From CAWKEY01 sp963848675 (lineage in GTDB: Bacteria; Pseudomonadota; Gammaproteobacteria; Methylococcales; Methylomonadaceae): 64,000 bases of DNA. Where the stretch lies: assembly GCA_963848675.1 (NCBI GenBank), contig CAWKEY010000036.1, positions 62,001-126,000 on the forward strand, read 5' to 3'. The notes under the pieces are model-generated. The model was not told where the DNA came from. It was given only the letters and a program-made list of their open reading frames with translations, and did no database searches. Position 1 is the first letter of the stretch. Each line of letters starts with the position of its first letter. Position numbers and translations under genes: made by a program. Shown one piece after another: positions 1 to 8,906 of the stretch.

Positions 1-1841
1 GTGCAGTAACTGAAGGTTAAGCTGCGCTGGGCGCGGGTTATGCCGACATAGGCCAGGCGGCGTTCTTCTTCGATGTTGTCGGTTTCGATGCTGTTTTGGT
101 GCGGCAGGATATTTTCTTCCATGCCGATCAGAAAAACATGCGGGAATTCCAGGCCTTTGGCGGCATGCAAAGTCATCAGGCTGACCTGGTCGTTGGCCTC
201 TTCTTCCTGGCTCCGTTCCATGATGTCCATCAGCATGATTTTGGCGACGATTTCGGCCAGCGGCTTGTCGCTGTTGCTGTCTTTGGCGGCCATGCGTTTG
301 AGCCATTCAACCAGCTCAAAAACGTTGCCCATTTTGCGCTTGGCCGATTCGGGGGTTTTGCTGTTTTCCTGGAGCCACTGTTCATAGGCGATATGATCGA
401 TCATCTGTTCGATGACGGCGAAGGTGTCGCCGAGCTCGATTCGGTCTGCGGTATCGAGCACCCAGTTGCGGAACTTTTCCAGCCGCTGCGCGGCTTTATC
501 GGAAAGCCGTTGCGCGAGCCCCAGTTCGGCGCTGGCGGCAAACAGGCTGATATGGCGCTCATTGGCGTAATCGCCGAGTTTTTCCAGGGTGGTCGGGCCG
601 ATTTCGCGCCGGGGCGTGTTGATAATGCGCAAAAACGCCGCATCATCATCCTGATTGACCAACAAGCGCAGGTAAGCCAGGATGTCCTTGATTTCGGTAT
701 AGGCAAAAAATGAGGTGCTGCCGCTGATGAAGTAGGGAATGTTGTTTTCCCTTAAGCCCCGCTCGAATAACCGGGACTGATGGTTGCCGCGATATAAAAT
801 CGCATAATCCTGATAACTGCCGCCATTTTTGAATTTATGGTGAATGATTTCGGAGACGATCTGCTGGGCTTCGATAAGTTCATCTTTATGGCTTAAAACG
901 CGCAGCGGGTCGCCGTAGCCCAGCTCGCTCCAAAGCCTTTTTTCAAAGGCATGGGGATTATTGGCGATGAGCTGGTTGGCGACTTTAAGAATGCGGCCGC
1001 TGGAGCGGTAATTCTGCTCCAGCTTGATGACTTGCAAACGGGCATAGTCTTTTTGCAATTGCGCCAGATTCTCGGGCTGCGCGCCGCGCCAGGCATAAAT
1101 GGACTGGTCATCATCGCCGACCACGGTAAAGCGGCCCAGGCTGCCGGCGATCAACCGAACCAGCTGGTATTGGGTGATATTGGTATCCTGGTATTCATCG
1201 ACCAGCAAATAACGGATCTTGTTTTGCCATTTTTCCAAAATGGCCGGCTGCTGCTGAAACAACAACACCGGCAGCAGGATCAGATCGTCAAAATCGACGG
1301 CGTTGTAGGCCTTCAGGCTGCGGGTATAATCTGTGTACAGCGTGGCCGCCGGATACTGCTCCGTGGTCGCCGTTGACAGGGCCTGTTCCGGGGTAACGAA
1401 GGCGTTTTTCCATTGCCCGATCTGCCAGGCATAACGATCGGCATGGTCAACATCACAGTTCTGAACCGTGCTGTGGCTGATCAGGTTACGCAGCAGCGTG
1501 TGCTTGTCCTGCTCGTCAAACAGGGTCAGCCCAGATTTATAGCCCAGGGTTTTGTGCTCTGCGCGCAAAATATCCAGCCCCAGGGAATGAAAGGTCGAAA
1601 CCCTTAGCCCGCGGATTTGCTTGTCATCCAGCAGTTTGGACACGCGGCTTTTCATTTCCCGCGCGGCCTTGTTGGTAAACGTCACCGCGGCAATATTGCG
1701 CGCCGGTATACCTTGTTTAACCAGATAGGCGATTTTCTCGGTAATCACGCGCGTCTTGCCGCTGCCGGCGCCGGCCAGCACCAACAAGGGGTGGTCAATC
1801 GCTTTAACAGCGGCTTGTTGCTGGGGGTTTAATTTGGACAT
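1..1841 (-). CDS. rep: ATP-dependent DNA helicase Rep (C-terminus beyond window)
   Basis: Superfamily 1A 3'-5' DNA helicase that helps replication forks past bound proteins. The frame starts at an ATG with MSKLNPQQQAAV and has the Walker A loop LAGAGSGKT at residues 22-30, followed by AAVTFTNKAAREMK (motif Ia). Motif II (LLVDEYQDTN), GDDDQSIYAWRGA (motif III) and NYRSSGRI (motif IV) follow. VSLMTLHAAKGLEFPHVF (motif V) and EEERRLAYVGITRA (motif VI) lie close to the window edge. About 613 codons are visible, against roughly 670 in Rep, so only the C-terminal tail is missing. The FDDL and AYTEIKDILAYLRL segments favour Rep over UvrD, but the two families are close. The downstream side is off the window; upstream is a palindromic repeat and then dcd. 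Confidence 0.9.
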   Translation of the reverse strand, partial: MSKLNPQQQAAVKAIDHPLLVLAGAGSGKTRVITEKIAYLVKQGIPARNIAAVTFTNKAAREMKSRVSKLLDDKQIRGLRVSTFHSLGLDILRAEHKTLGYKSGLTLFDEQDKHTLLRNLISHSTVQNCDVDHADRYAWQIGQWKNAFVTPEQALSTATTEQYPAATLYTDYTRSLKAYNAVDFDDLILLPVLLFQQQPAILEKWQNKIRYLLVDEYQDTNITQYQLVRLIAGSLGRFTVVGDDDQSIYAWRGAQPENLAQLQKDYARLQVIKLEQNYRSSGRILKVANQLIANNPHAFEKRLWSELGYGDPLRVLSHKDELIEAQQIVSEIIHHKFKNGGSYQDYAILYRGNHQSRLFERGLRENNIPYFISGSTSFFAYTEIKDILAYLRLLVNQDDDAAFLRIINTPRREIGPTTLEKLGDYANERHISLFAASAELGLAQRLSDKAAQRLEKFRNWVLDTADRIELGDTFAVIEQMIDHIAYEQWLQENSKTPESAKRKMGNVFELVEWLKRMAAKDSNSDKPLAEIVAKIMLMDIMERSQEEEANDQVSLMTLHAAKGLEFPHVFLIGMEENILPHQNSIETDNIEEERRLAYVGITRAQRSLTFSYC

Positions 1842-1969
1842 GGCTGAGTCAAAAGAAGGGCCTTATAAAGCTGGGATGGTTTTCATTTGCGATTTACCCT
1901 GGTCATGCTTCCAGCAATTAGGGGCGGCACAGGCCTGGTACTCAGCCATTTTATTATGATGGGAAAACT

Positions 1970-2014
1970 GTAGGTGCGAATTCATTCGCACTGTGCGGAT
2001 AAATCCGCACCTAC
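1970..2014. repeat. Nested palindromic repeat (GTAGGTGCG type)
   Basis: The outer arms GTAGGTGCG and CGCACCTAC enclose two smaller perfect hairpins placed back to back. The first has arms GTGCGAA and TTCGCAC; the second has GTGCGGAT and ATCCGCAC. It lies between the 5' end of rep and the 3' end of dcd. A partial copy occurs near 6236, which supports a dispersed REP-like or MITE-like element and not just a local terminator. Confidence 0.75.
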
Positions 2015-2051
2015 ACGTCACATGCTGCCCGACAAAATTGCCCGAATACTA

Positions 2052-2618
2052 TTACGCTTTGGGCAAAGTCACGCCGGTCTGGCCCTGGTATTTGCCGCCC
2101 CGGTCTTTGTATGACGTTTCACAGACTTCATCAGCACCCAGGAACAGCATCTGCGCTACGCCCTCATTGGCGTAGATTTTTGCCGGCAGGGTGGTGGTAT
2201 TGGAAAATTCCAAGGTGACATGGCCCTCCCATTCGGGTTCCAGCGGCGTGACATTGACAATGATTCCGCAGCGGGCATAGGTGGATTTGCCCAGACAAAT
2301 CGTCAAGACATCACGCGGAATGCGGAAGTATTCAACGGTGCGCGCCAGCGCAAAGGAGTTGGGCGGAATGATGCAGACATCGGACTTCACATCGACAAAG
2401 CTGTTGGAGTCAAAGTCTTTGGGATCGACGATGGCCGAATTGATATTGGTGAAAATCTTGAATTCATCGGAGCAGCGGACATCATAGCCATAGCTGGAAG
2501 TGCCGTAGGAAATAACCCGGCCAGCTCCGGCATCCCTAATCTGTCCGCTTTCAAACGGCTCAATCATGCCGTGTTGTTGCGCCATGCGGCGTATCCATTT
2601 GTCCGATTTAATACTCAT
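2052..2618 (-). CDS. dcd: dCTP deaminase
   Basis: Deaminates dCTP to dUTP, the main source of dUMP for thymidylate synthesis in gammaproteobacteria; dut at 61.8-62.3 kb supplies the next step. The product is 188 aa, the normal size. It begins MSIKSDKWIRRMAQQHGMI and carries the family block GRVISYGTSSYGYDVRCSDE, the DPKDFD segment, and the trimer-interface motif LTICLGKSTYARCGIIVNVT, in which the conserved S-x-A-R-x-G sits. It ends GGKYQGQTGVTLPKA, the usual C-terminal lid. It lies downstream of mrp on the same strand. A dcd-mrp-metG neighbourhood is common in this class. Confidence 0.96.
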   Translation of the reverse strand: MSIKSDKWIRRMAQQHGMIEPFESGQIRDAGAGRVISYGTSSYGYDVRCSDEFKIFTNINSAIVDPKDFDSNSFVDVKSDVCIIPPNSFALARTVEYFRIPRDVLTICLGKSTYARCGIIVNVTPLEPEWEGHVTLEFSNTTTLPAKIYANEGVAQMLFLGADEVCETSYKDRGGKYQGQTGVTLPKA

Positions 2619-2679
2619 GAAATGTTAAATACTCTTTTGATATAAAAAGACTAATTTTCACATGGGGAGACAGCAAGGC

Positions 2680-2754
2680 GCAAGGCAAAAAGGTTCAAGG
2701 TTCAGGGGTAGGCATTTTTCCTTGTACCCTGAACCTTACGCCTTGAACCTGCTT
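2680..2754. repeat. Inverted repeat between mrp and dcd
   Basis: AAGGTTCAGGGGTA (2697-2710) pairs with TACCCTGAACCTT (2725-2737), and direct copies of GGTTCAAGG/CCTTGAACC lie outside it. The transcript of the minus-strand mrp would form this stem just after its stop codon, so a terminator role is possible. No clean U-run follows on that strand. Confidence 0.5.
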
Positions 2755-2756
2755 TT

Positions 2757-3848
2757 TTAAGTATTCTGCACAATAATATTAGGGAACTTGCTGCTGAAAT
2801 CCTTAGCGGCCAGGGCCAGTTTTGCCGCGGCTTTGCGTGCGATTTGCTTATAAATTTGCGCCGGGCGGCCATCAGGATCAGCCACTACGGTTGGCCTGCC
2901 GCAATCGGCGTATTTGCGAATAGAAATGTCCAATGGCAGTGAGCCCAGGAACGCAATGTTGTTTTTTTCGGCCATGGCCATGCCGCCGCCTTCGCCAAAA
3001 ATGGCTTCTTCGTGGCCACAATTGCTGCAGATATGCATGCTCATGTTTTCAACAATCCCCAGCACCGGCACGCTGACTTTTTCAAACATGCCCAAGCCGC
3101 GCTGGGCATCGATCAGGGCAATATCCTGCGGCGTGGTGACGATAATCGCGCCGCTGACCGGAATCTGCTGCGCCAGTGTCAATTGAATGTCGCCGGTACC
3201 GGGCGGCAAGTCGATAATCAGATAATCCAGATCAGACCAGTTGGTGTCCTTAAGCAGTTGCTGCAAGGCATTCGTAACCATGGGGCCGCGCCAGATCATC
3301 GGTTGGCCGGCATCAATCAGGTAACCGATAGAGTTGGTCTGGATACCGTAAGATACTTTCGGCATCATGGTCTTGTTGTCTTCGCTGGCCGGATAGCCGG
3401 ACAAGCCGAGCATGGTGGGAATGCTGGGGCCGTAGATATCGGCATCGAGAATGCCGACCGTGGCGCCCTCTGCGGCCAGCGCCAGCGCCAGGTTGACCGC
3501 AGTCGTCGATTTGCCGACGCCGCCCTTGCCGGAGGCCACGGCGATAATGTTTTTTACTTGGGGCAGGGGTTTCAATGCCTGCTGCACGGCATGAGAAATG
3601 ATTTTTACCGTGACTTCAACGCTGATAGTACCGATGCCGGGCAATGCTTGCAGGTGCTGTTCAACCGCTGTTTTTAGTTCGTTGATATAACTTTTGGCCG
3701 GATAGCCCAGCTCCAGTTTCAATTTAACATTAGGGCCTTCGATGGCGATCGCTTTAACCGATTTTGCAGAAACCAGATCGGCGCCGTTGTTGGGGTCGAT
3801 AAAGGTTTTTAGACGATTTTCTATATCCGCTTTTTCGATGTTTGCCAT
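2757..3848 (-). CDS. mrp: Iron-sulfur cluster carrier protein Mrp/ApbC
   Basis: P-loop ATPase of the ApbC/Nbp35 family that carries and transfers [4Fe-4S] clusters. The N-terminal ~85 residues form a MIP18/DUF59-like domain (ALPGIGTISVEVTVKII). The deviant Walker A IIAVASGKGGVGKSTTAVNL follows at about residues 100-120, then LDADIYGPSIPTMLG and IIDLPPGTGDIQLTL. The cluster-binding CxxC is CSNCGH, near residue 278. The 363-aa length is typical. The gene is divergent from metG, the classic mrp-metG arrangement, with about 200 bp between the starts. Confidence 0.95.
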   Translation of the reverse strand: MANIEKADIENRLKTFIDPNNGADLVSAKSVKAIAIEGPNVKLKLELGYPAKSYINELKTAVEQHLQALPGIGTISVEVTVKIISHAVQQALKPLPQVKNIIAVASGKGGVGKSTTAVNLALALAAEGATVGILDADIYGPSIPTMLGLSGYPASEDNKTMMPKVSYGIQTNSIGYLIDAGQPMIWRGPMVTNALQQLLKDTNWSDLDYLIIDLPPGTGDIQLTLAQQIPVSGAIIVTTPQDIALIDAQRGLGMFEKVSVPVLGIVENMSMHICSNCGHEEAIFGEGGGMAMAEKNNIAFLGSLPLDISIRKYADCGRPTVVADPDGRPAQIYKQIARKAAAKLALAAKDFSSKFPNIIVQNT

Positions 3849-4051
3849 GTATGCTCCATGTAACTAAATTAGGTAACGAAAGAAGTGGGAACAAAGTCCG
3901 CCAATAATCAATCTTTACGCTCTGGAATGGCGGGCATTTTACAGATTTTGCCATAAAATGCATTTTTTAGTCCGCCCCATGCTCGAGCTCTGCCTGTTTT
4001 ATGCCATAATAGGCGGCCCTTTGGTCTTCCAACTGCTTGCCATTTTGTCCT

Positions 4052-6070
4052 ATGCCGCCCAGAAAAATTCTCGTTACCAGCGCTCTACCCTACGCCAACG
4101 GCCCCATCCACTTGGGGCATTTGGTGGAATATATTCAAACGGATATCTGGGTGCGCTTTCAGAAACAACGCGGCAACCACTGTTATTACGTGTGCGCGGA
4201 TGATACGCACGGCACACCGATCATGCTGAAGGCCGACCGGGAAGGCATCAGTCCGGAGCAATTGATTGCCCGGGTCGGCGAAGAACATGTGGCTGACTTT
4301 ACCGAATTTGGCGTTGCCTTTGATAATTATCACAGCACCCATTCCGAAGAAAACAAGGCCTTTTCGGCGCTGATTTACCAGCGCCTGCGCGAGGGCGGTC
4401 ATATCAGCTCACGCACCATCACCCAGGCGTACGATCCGGTTAAACATATGTTTTTGCCCGATCGTTTTATCAGAGGCGAATGCCCAAAATGCGGGGCTGC
4501 CGACCAATACGGCGACAGTTGCGAAGCCTGCGGCGCAAACTATGCGCCGACGGAACTGAAAAATGCGGTTTCCGTGGTGTCCGGTGAAAAGCCCATCGAA
4601 AAGGATTCTCTGCATTACTTTTTCAATCTGGCCGACTTCAGCGACATGCTGGAGACCTGGACACATGCCGGACACTTACAGCCTGAAGTGCGCAACAAGA
4701 TGGCTGAATGGCTGGAGGGTGGCCTGCAGCAATGGGATATAAGCCGCGATGCCCCTTATTTCGGTTTTGAAATTCCTGATGCCCCCGGCAAATATTTTTA
4801 TGTCTGGCTGGATGCGCCCATCGGTTACATGGCCAGCTTTAAAAACTTCTGTGATAAGCAGGGCCTTGATTTCAATGAATTCTGGGCCAAAGACAGCGAT
4901 GCCGAGCTGTATCACTTTATTGGCAAGGACATCATTTATTTTCACGCCCTGTTCTGGCCGGCGATGTTGTATGGCGCTCAACTTAGAACCCCCAGCGCCA
5001 TTTTTGCGCACGGCTTTTTAACCGTGAACGGCGAAAAAATGTCCAAGTCGCGCGGCACCTTTATTACCGCAAGAACCTATCTGGACCACCTGAATCCGGA
5101 ATACCTGCGTTATTATTTTGCCGCCAAACTGAGCGCGGGAGTCGATGACATCGACCTGAATTTTGACGACTTCAGTCAGCGCGTCAATTCCGATCTGGTC
5201 GGCAAAGTGGTCAATATCGCCAGCCGCTGCAGTAGTTTTATCAGCAAGCGATTTGCCGGCGTGTTAGCCGGCCAGTGTTCCGAACCGGCCTTATTTCAGG
5301 AATTTATCGACGCCAACGCCCACATCGCAGACTGTTATGAAACGCGCGAGTTTGGCAAGGCCATGCGTGAAATCATGGCCCTGGCCGACAAGGCCAATCA
5401 GTATATCGATGAGAAAAAACCCTGGCTGATCGCCAAGGAAGAGGGCAAAGACGCTCAGCTGCACGAGGTCTGCTCGATGGGCCTAAACCTGTTCCGCCTG
5501 CTGGCGGTGTATTTAAAGCCGGTCATTCCGGTGCTGGCCGCCAATGCGGAAAGTTTTTTAAACATCGGCAGTCAGACCTGGCCCAATGAGGCCAAGCCGT
5601 TGGTCAGTCATGCCATTGATGAATTCAAGCCTTTAATGACCCGGGTAGAAGCGGACAAAATTGCCGCGATTCTTGAGGCATCGAAAGAAAATCTGGAAAA
5701 AACCGCCGCAGCGCCAAAAGCCAAAACCGCTGAGCCCATTGCCGAGACCATCGAATTTGATGATTTTGCCAAAATCGATCTGCGCATAGCCCGCATCATC
5801 AAGGCGGCTCATGTCGAGGGCGCGGAGAAGTTGCTGCAGCTGACGGTGGATATCGGCGATGAAACTCGCAACATTTTTGCCGGCATCAAATCTGCGTACG
5901 CCCCGGAAGATCTGGAAGGCAAATTAACCATCGTGGTCGCCAATCTGGCGCCCCGGAAGATGCGCTTTGGCGTATCTGAAGGCATGGTATTGGCGGCAGG
6001 CCCCGGCGGCAAAGAGTTGTGGGTGTTAAGCCCGGATGACGGCGCGCAACCGGGAATGCGCGTTAAATGA
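4052..6070 (+). CDS. metG: Methionyl-tRNA synthetase
   Basis: Charges tRNA-Met. I chose the ATG at 4052 (MPPRKILVTSALPYANGPIH); the frame also opens with an in-frame TTG five codons upstream. The class I signature HLGH (PIHLGHL) is followed by a zinc knuckle with CPKCGAADQYGDSCEACGA near residues 140-160, the KMSKS loop (NGEKMSKSRGT) near 330, and the anticodon-binding helix bundle. The last ~110 residues form the EMAPII-like tRNA-binding domain (IDLRIARIIKAAHVEGAEKL), so this is the long, dimeric form of about 672 aa. An Ala/Lys/Pro-rich linker joins the two parts. Confidence 0.97.
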   Translation: MPPRKILVTSALPYANGPIHLGHLVEYIQTDIWVRFQKQRGNHCYYVCADDTHGTPIMLKADREGISPEQLIARVGEEHVADFTEFGVAFDNYHSTHSEENKAFSALIYQRLREGGHISSRTITQAYDPVKHMFLPDRFIRGECPKCGAADQYGDSCEACGANYAPTELKNAVSVVSGEKPIEKDSLHYFFNLADFSDMLETWTHAGHLQPEVRNKMAEWLEGGLQQWDISRDAPYFGFEIPDAPGKYFYVWLDAPIGYMASFKNFCDKQGLDFNEFWAKDSDAELYHFIGKDIIYFHALFWPAMLYGAQLRTPSAIFAHGFLTVNGEKMSKSRGTFITARTYLDHLNPEYLRYYFAAKLSAGVDDIDLNFDDFSQRVNSDLVGKVVNIASRCSSFISKRFAGVLAGQCSEPALFQEFIDANAHIADCYETREFGKAMREIMALADKANQYIDEKKPWLIAKEEGKDAQLHEVCSMGLNLFRLLAVYLKPVIPVLAANAESFLNIGSQTWPNEAKPLVSHAIDEFKPLMTRVEADKIAAILEASKENLEKTAAAPKAKTAEPIAETIEFDDFAKIDLRIARIIKAAHVEGAEKLLQLTVDIGDETRNIFAGIKSAYAPEDLEGKLTIVVANLAPRKMRFGVSEGMVLAAGPGGKELWVLSPDDGAQPGMRVK

Positions 6071-6235
6071 CTTGCTAACGATTCAGCGAGCTTTATCATT
6101 CCTGGCGGAGCGAGGAATATCGAAGTCTTTATTTCGTATTAAAAGGAGGTTGAAAAAACGTTAGCGTACCCAACGAAACCGGGCACCTCTGTTAGGCACG
6201 TCACCCTCGTTCCTTTTCCAAGCTTTTCGAGGTAA

Positions 6236-6252
6236 GTGCGGATTTATCCGCA
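6236..6252. repeat. Partial copy of the GTGCGGAT palindromic repeat
   Basis: GTGCGGATTTATCCGCA repeats the inner hairpin of the element at 1970-2014 with one loop change. It sits in the 244-bp gap between metG and rnfA; nothing else was recognised in that gap. Confidence 0.5.
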
Positions 6253-6314
6253 GGGTGCCAATCTGTCGAACCTGCAATTGTTCAACTTAATTTGTCCGCG
6301 GTGTCCCCAAATAA

Positions 6315-6896
6315 ATGAAAGAATACCTCGTCATTCTTGTCAGCACGATACTGGTCAATAACTTCGTACTGGTTAGGTTCCTGGGCCTGTGTCCGTTCAT
6401 GGGCGTGTCCCGCAAACTGGAAACGGCGCTGGGCATGGGCCTGGCGACAACCTTTGTGCTGACGCTGTCATCGGTGTGCAGTTATCTGCTCAATCACTAC
6501 CTGCTGATGCCGCTGGAACTGGAGTATTTGCGCACCATTGCCTTTATTGTCGTGATCGCTTTTGTCGTGCAGTTCACCGAAATGGTCGTGCATAAAACCA
6601 GTCCTTTGCTGTATCAGGTTCTGGGCATTTTTCTGCCGCTGATTACCACCAATTGCGCGGTATTGGGCGTGGCCCTGCTCAATGTGCAGGCGCAGCTCGG
6701 TTTTATGGAATCGGCGCTATACGGTTTCGGCGCGGCCATCGGTTTTTCTCTGGTGCTGACCCTGTTTGCCGGCTTGCGCGAAAGAATCGATGCCGCCGAT
6801 GTGCCGGCGCCTTTCAAAGGCAATGCCGTCGCCCTGATTACCGCAGGCTTGATGTCGATGGCGTTCATGGGCTTTAGCGGCCTGGTGAAGGGCTGA
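6315..6896 (+). CDS. rnfA: Electron transport complex subunit RnfA
   Basis: Integral membrane subunit of the Rnf/Rsx complex, which couples electron transfer between ferredoxin and NAD(H) to ion movement. The 193-aa protein is almost wholly hydrophobic with six predicted membrane spans. It begins MKEYLVILVSTILVNNFVLV and has the family motif LGLCPFMGVSRKLETALGMG, plus the pseudo-symmetric second half LGIFLPLITTNCAVLGVALL. The conserved Cys residues in GLCPFMG and TTNCAVLG are the ones that place a membrane cluster between RnfA and RnfE in homologues. It is first in the operon, and its stop overlaps the rnfB start (TGATG). Confidence 0.96.
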   Translation: MKEYLVILVSTILVNNFVLVRFLGLCPFMGVSRKLETALGMGLATTFVLTLSSVCSYLLNHYLLMPLELEYLRTIAFIVVIAFVVQFTEMVVHKTSPLLYQVLGIFLPLITTNCAVLGVALLNVQAQLGFMESALYGFGAAIGFSLVLTLFAGLRERIDAADVPAPFKGNAVALITAGLMSMAFMGFSGLVKG

Positions 6897-7426
6897 TGTT
6901 GCTGATTTGTCTGCTGTTTGCGGTTTTTGGCTTGGTTCTGGGCAATGCCGCCATCCGTTTCAAGATTGAGGGCAACCCGCTTGCAGAACGCATCAACGCC
7001 CTGCTGCCACAGACGCAATGCGGGCAGTGCGGTTTTCCCGGCTGCCGTCCTTATGCCGAAGCCATTGCCGCCGGTAACGCGGACATCAATCAGTGTCCAC
7101 CGGGCGGCGCAGAAGGCGTTATCGCCCTGGCCGATTTACTGGGTCTGGCAGCCAAGCCCTTGAATGCTGAATTCGGCGCGCCAAAACCCAAAAGCGTGGC
7201 CCTTATCAACGAGGAGGACTGTATCGGCTGCGTCAAATGCATACAGGCCTGCCCGGTCGATGCCATTGTCGGCGCGCCCAAACAGATGCACACCGTCATC
7301 ATTGCCGAGTGCACCGGCTGTGAGCTGTGCGTGGCGCCATGCCCGGTCAACTGCATCAGCATGGAACCGCTAGACGCAACAATCAGCAACTGGCGCTGGC
7401 CGGAACCGGAATCTAGGCGTGGATAG
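6896..7426 (+). CDS. rnfB: Electron transport complex subunit RnfB (ferredoxin-type)
   Basis: Soluble, membrane-anchored iron-sulfur subunit that takes electrons from ferredoxin. The N-terminal ~25 residues form one membrane anchor. The 4Fe-4S domain QCGQCGFPGCRPYAEAI follows near residue 40. Two ferredoxin motifs then appear: CIGCVKCIQACP near 107 and CTGCELCVAPCP near 137. At 176 aa it matches the short gammaproteobacterial RnfB. Its 3' end overlaps the GTG start of rnfC by 8 bases, indicating translational coupling. Confidence 0.96.
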   Translation: MLLICLLFAVFGLVLGNAAIRFKIEGNPLAERINALLPQTQCGQCGFPGCRPYAEAIAAGNADINQCPPGGAEGVIALADLLGLAAKPLNAEFGAPKPKSVALINEEDCIGCVKCIQACPVDAIVGAPKQMHTVIIAECTGCELCVAPCPVNCISMEPLDATISNWRWPEPESRRG

Positions 7427-8906
7427 AGTCTGGCCATTGCGCGGCGGTGTGCAGCTGCCAGGATTCAAACAACTGTCGATGCAGCTGCCGCTAACCGCGG
7501 CTGCAGTGCCTGCCGAGCTTATTTACCCCTTACAGCTACGCCCCGGAGTTAATACCCAGTCCGTGGTTCAGGCCGGCGAGCGCGTATTGCGTGGACAGGT
7601 CATCGCCGATTCCGCGCATGACCTGGGTACACCGCTGCATGCGACCAGTTCTGGCGTGATCCGCGGCATCGAAAACAGAATAGTTCCGCATCCATCGGGT
7701 TTGCCGGCGCCCTGTCTTATTCTGGATACCGACGGCCTCGATGAGGAATGGCTTTATCCGGGTAAGGACGATTTTCGTAAGTACACGCCAGAAGTCATCC
7801 GCAGCATGATCCGCCAGGGCGGTATCGTGGGCTTGGGCGGCGCGGCATTTCCGACGGCGGTCAAGCTGTCGCCGGGCCTTGGCCGCCATATCGACACGCT
7901 GATTATCAATGGCGCCGAATGCGAGCCCTATATCACATGCGACGACTGCCTGCTACAGGCTGCGCCGGAGCAGATCATTATCGGCTCGCGCATTTTGATG
8001 CAGGCACTGCAAGTCTGGCGCTGCATCATCGCCGTTGAAGATACCATGCCGGAGGCTTTGGCCGCGGTGCAGAAAGCCCTGGCCGCACAGCCTGACCGGC
8101 GTATTGATGTGGCCGCCGTGCCCACGGTGTATCCCGCAGGCGGCGAAAGGCAATTAATCAGCGTAGTGACGGGGAGGGAAACGCCCAGCGGCGGCATTCC
8201 GGCCGATATTGGCGTGGTATGCCAGAATGTGGGCACCGCCGTGGCCGTTTACCAGGCTGTATGCACCGGCAAACCACTGACCGAACGCATCATCACGATC
8301 ACCGGCCACGGCGTCGCGCGGCCGCAAAACCTGCGGGTGCGTATCGGTACGCCGATCAAGGACCTGATCAGGCACTGCGGCGGCTATACCCCGCACGTTG
8401 AACGCCTGATCATGGGCGGCCCGATGATGGGCTTTGCACTGCCTAATGATGATATGCCTATCGTCAAAGCCTGCAACTGCATTCTGGCCGCAAGCCGCGC
8501 TGAGATACGCACAGAAAAGCAGGCGGAGCCCTGCATCCGTTGCGGAGATTGCGCCAATGCCTGCCCGGCCGGATTATTACCCCAGCAGCTTTACTGGTAC
8601 AGCCGTTCCGCTAATGTCGAGCGTTGTCATGATTTTCATCTGGCGGACTGCATCGAATGCGGTTGTTGCGATATCGTTTGCCCGAGCCACATTCCTTTAG
8701 TGCAGTATTTTCGTTTTGCCAAAGACAAGCTGGTCGCCAAGGCGCAGGCCGCGGCCCAGGCCGAGCAGGCAAAGCGTCGCTTTGAACAGCGTAATTTACG
8801 CAAGGAAAAAGACAACGCCGAAAAAGCAGCGCGTGCGCGCCAGAAAATAGAAGCCTTGGCGAAACTCAAATCGGCATCGGCCACAACAAGCGTGAGCGAT
8901 CATTAA
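7419..8906 (+). CDS. rnfC: Electron transport complex subunit RnfC
   Basis: NADH/FMN-binding peripheral subunit related to NuoF/NqrA. The GTG start gives MDRVWPLRGGVQLPGFKQLS. A biotinyl-like fold segment (GQVIADSAHDLGTPLHA) precedes the glycine-rich NADH/FMN region GIVGLGGAAFPTAVKL and the block IINGAECEPYITCDD. Two 4Fe-4S motifs follow: CIRCGDCANACP near residue 375 and CIECGCCDIVCP near 414. A short Ala/Lys/Glu-rich coiled tail ends the 495-aa protein. It lacks the long repetitive C-terminus of the E. coli protein, as many species do. Confidence 0.96.
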   Translation: MDRVWPLRGGVQLPGFKQLSMQLPLTAAAVPAELIYPLQLRPGVNTQSVVQAGERVLRGQVIADSAHDLGTPLHATSSGVIRGIENRIVPHPSGLPAPCLILDTDGLDEEWLYPGKDDFRKYTPEVIRSMIRQGGIVGLGGAAFPTAVKLSPGLGRHIDTLIINGAECEPYITCDDCLLQAAPEQIIIGSRILMQALQVWRCIIAVEDTMPEALAAVQKALAAQPDRRIDVAAVPTVYPAGGERQLISVVTGRETPSGGIPADIGVVCQNVGTAVAVYQAVCTGKPLTERIITITGHGVARPQNLRVRIGTPIKDLIRHCGGYTPHVERLIMGGPMMGFALPNDDMPIVKACNCILAASRAEIRTEKQAEPCIRCGDCANACPAGLLPQQLYWYSRSANVERCHDFHLADCIECGCCDIVCPSHIPLVQYFRFAKDKLVAKAQAAAQAEQAKRRFEQRNLRKEKDNAEKAARARQKIEALAKLKSASATTSVSDH

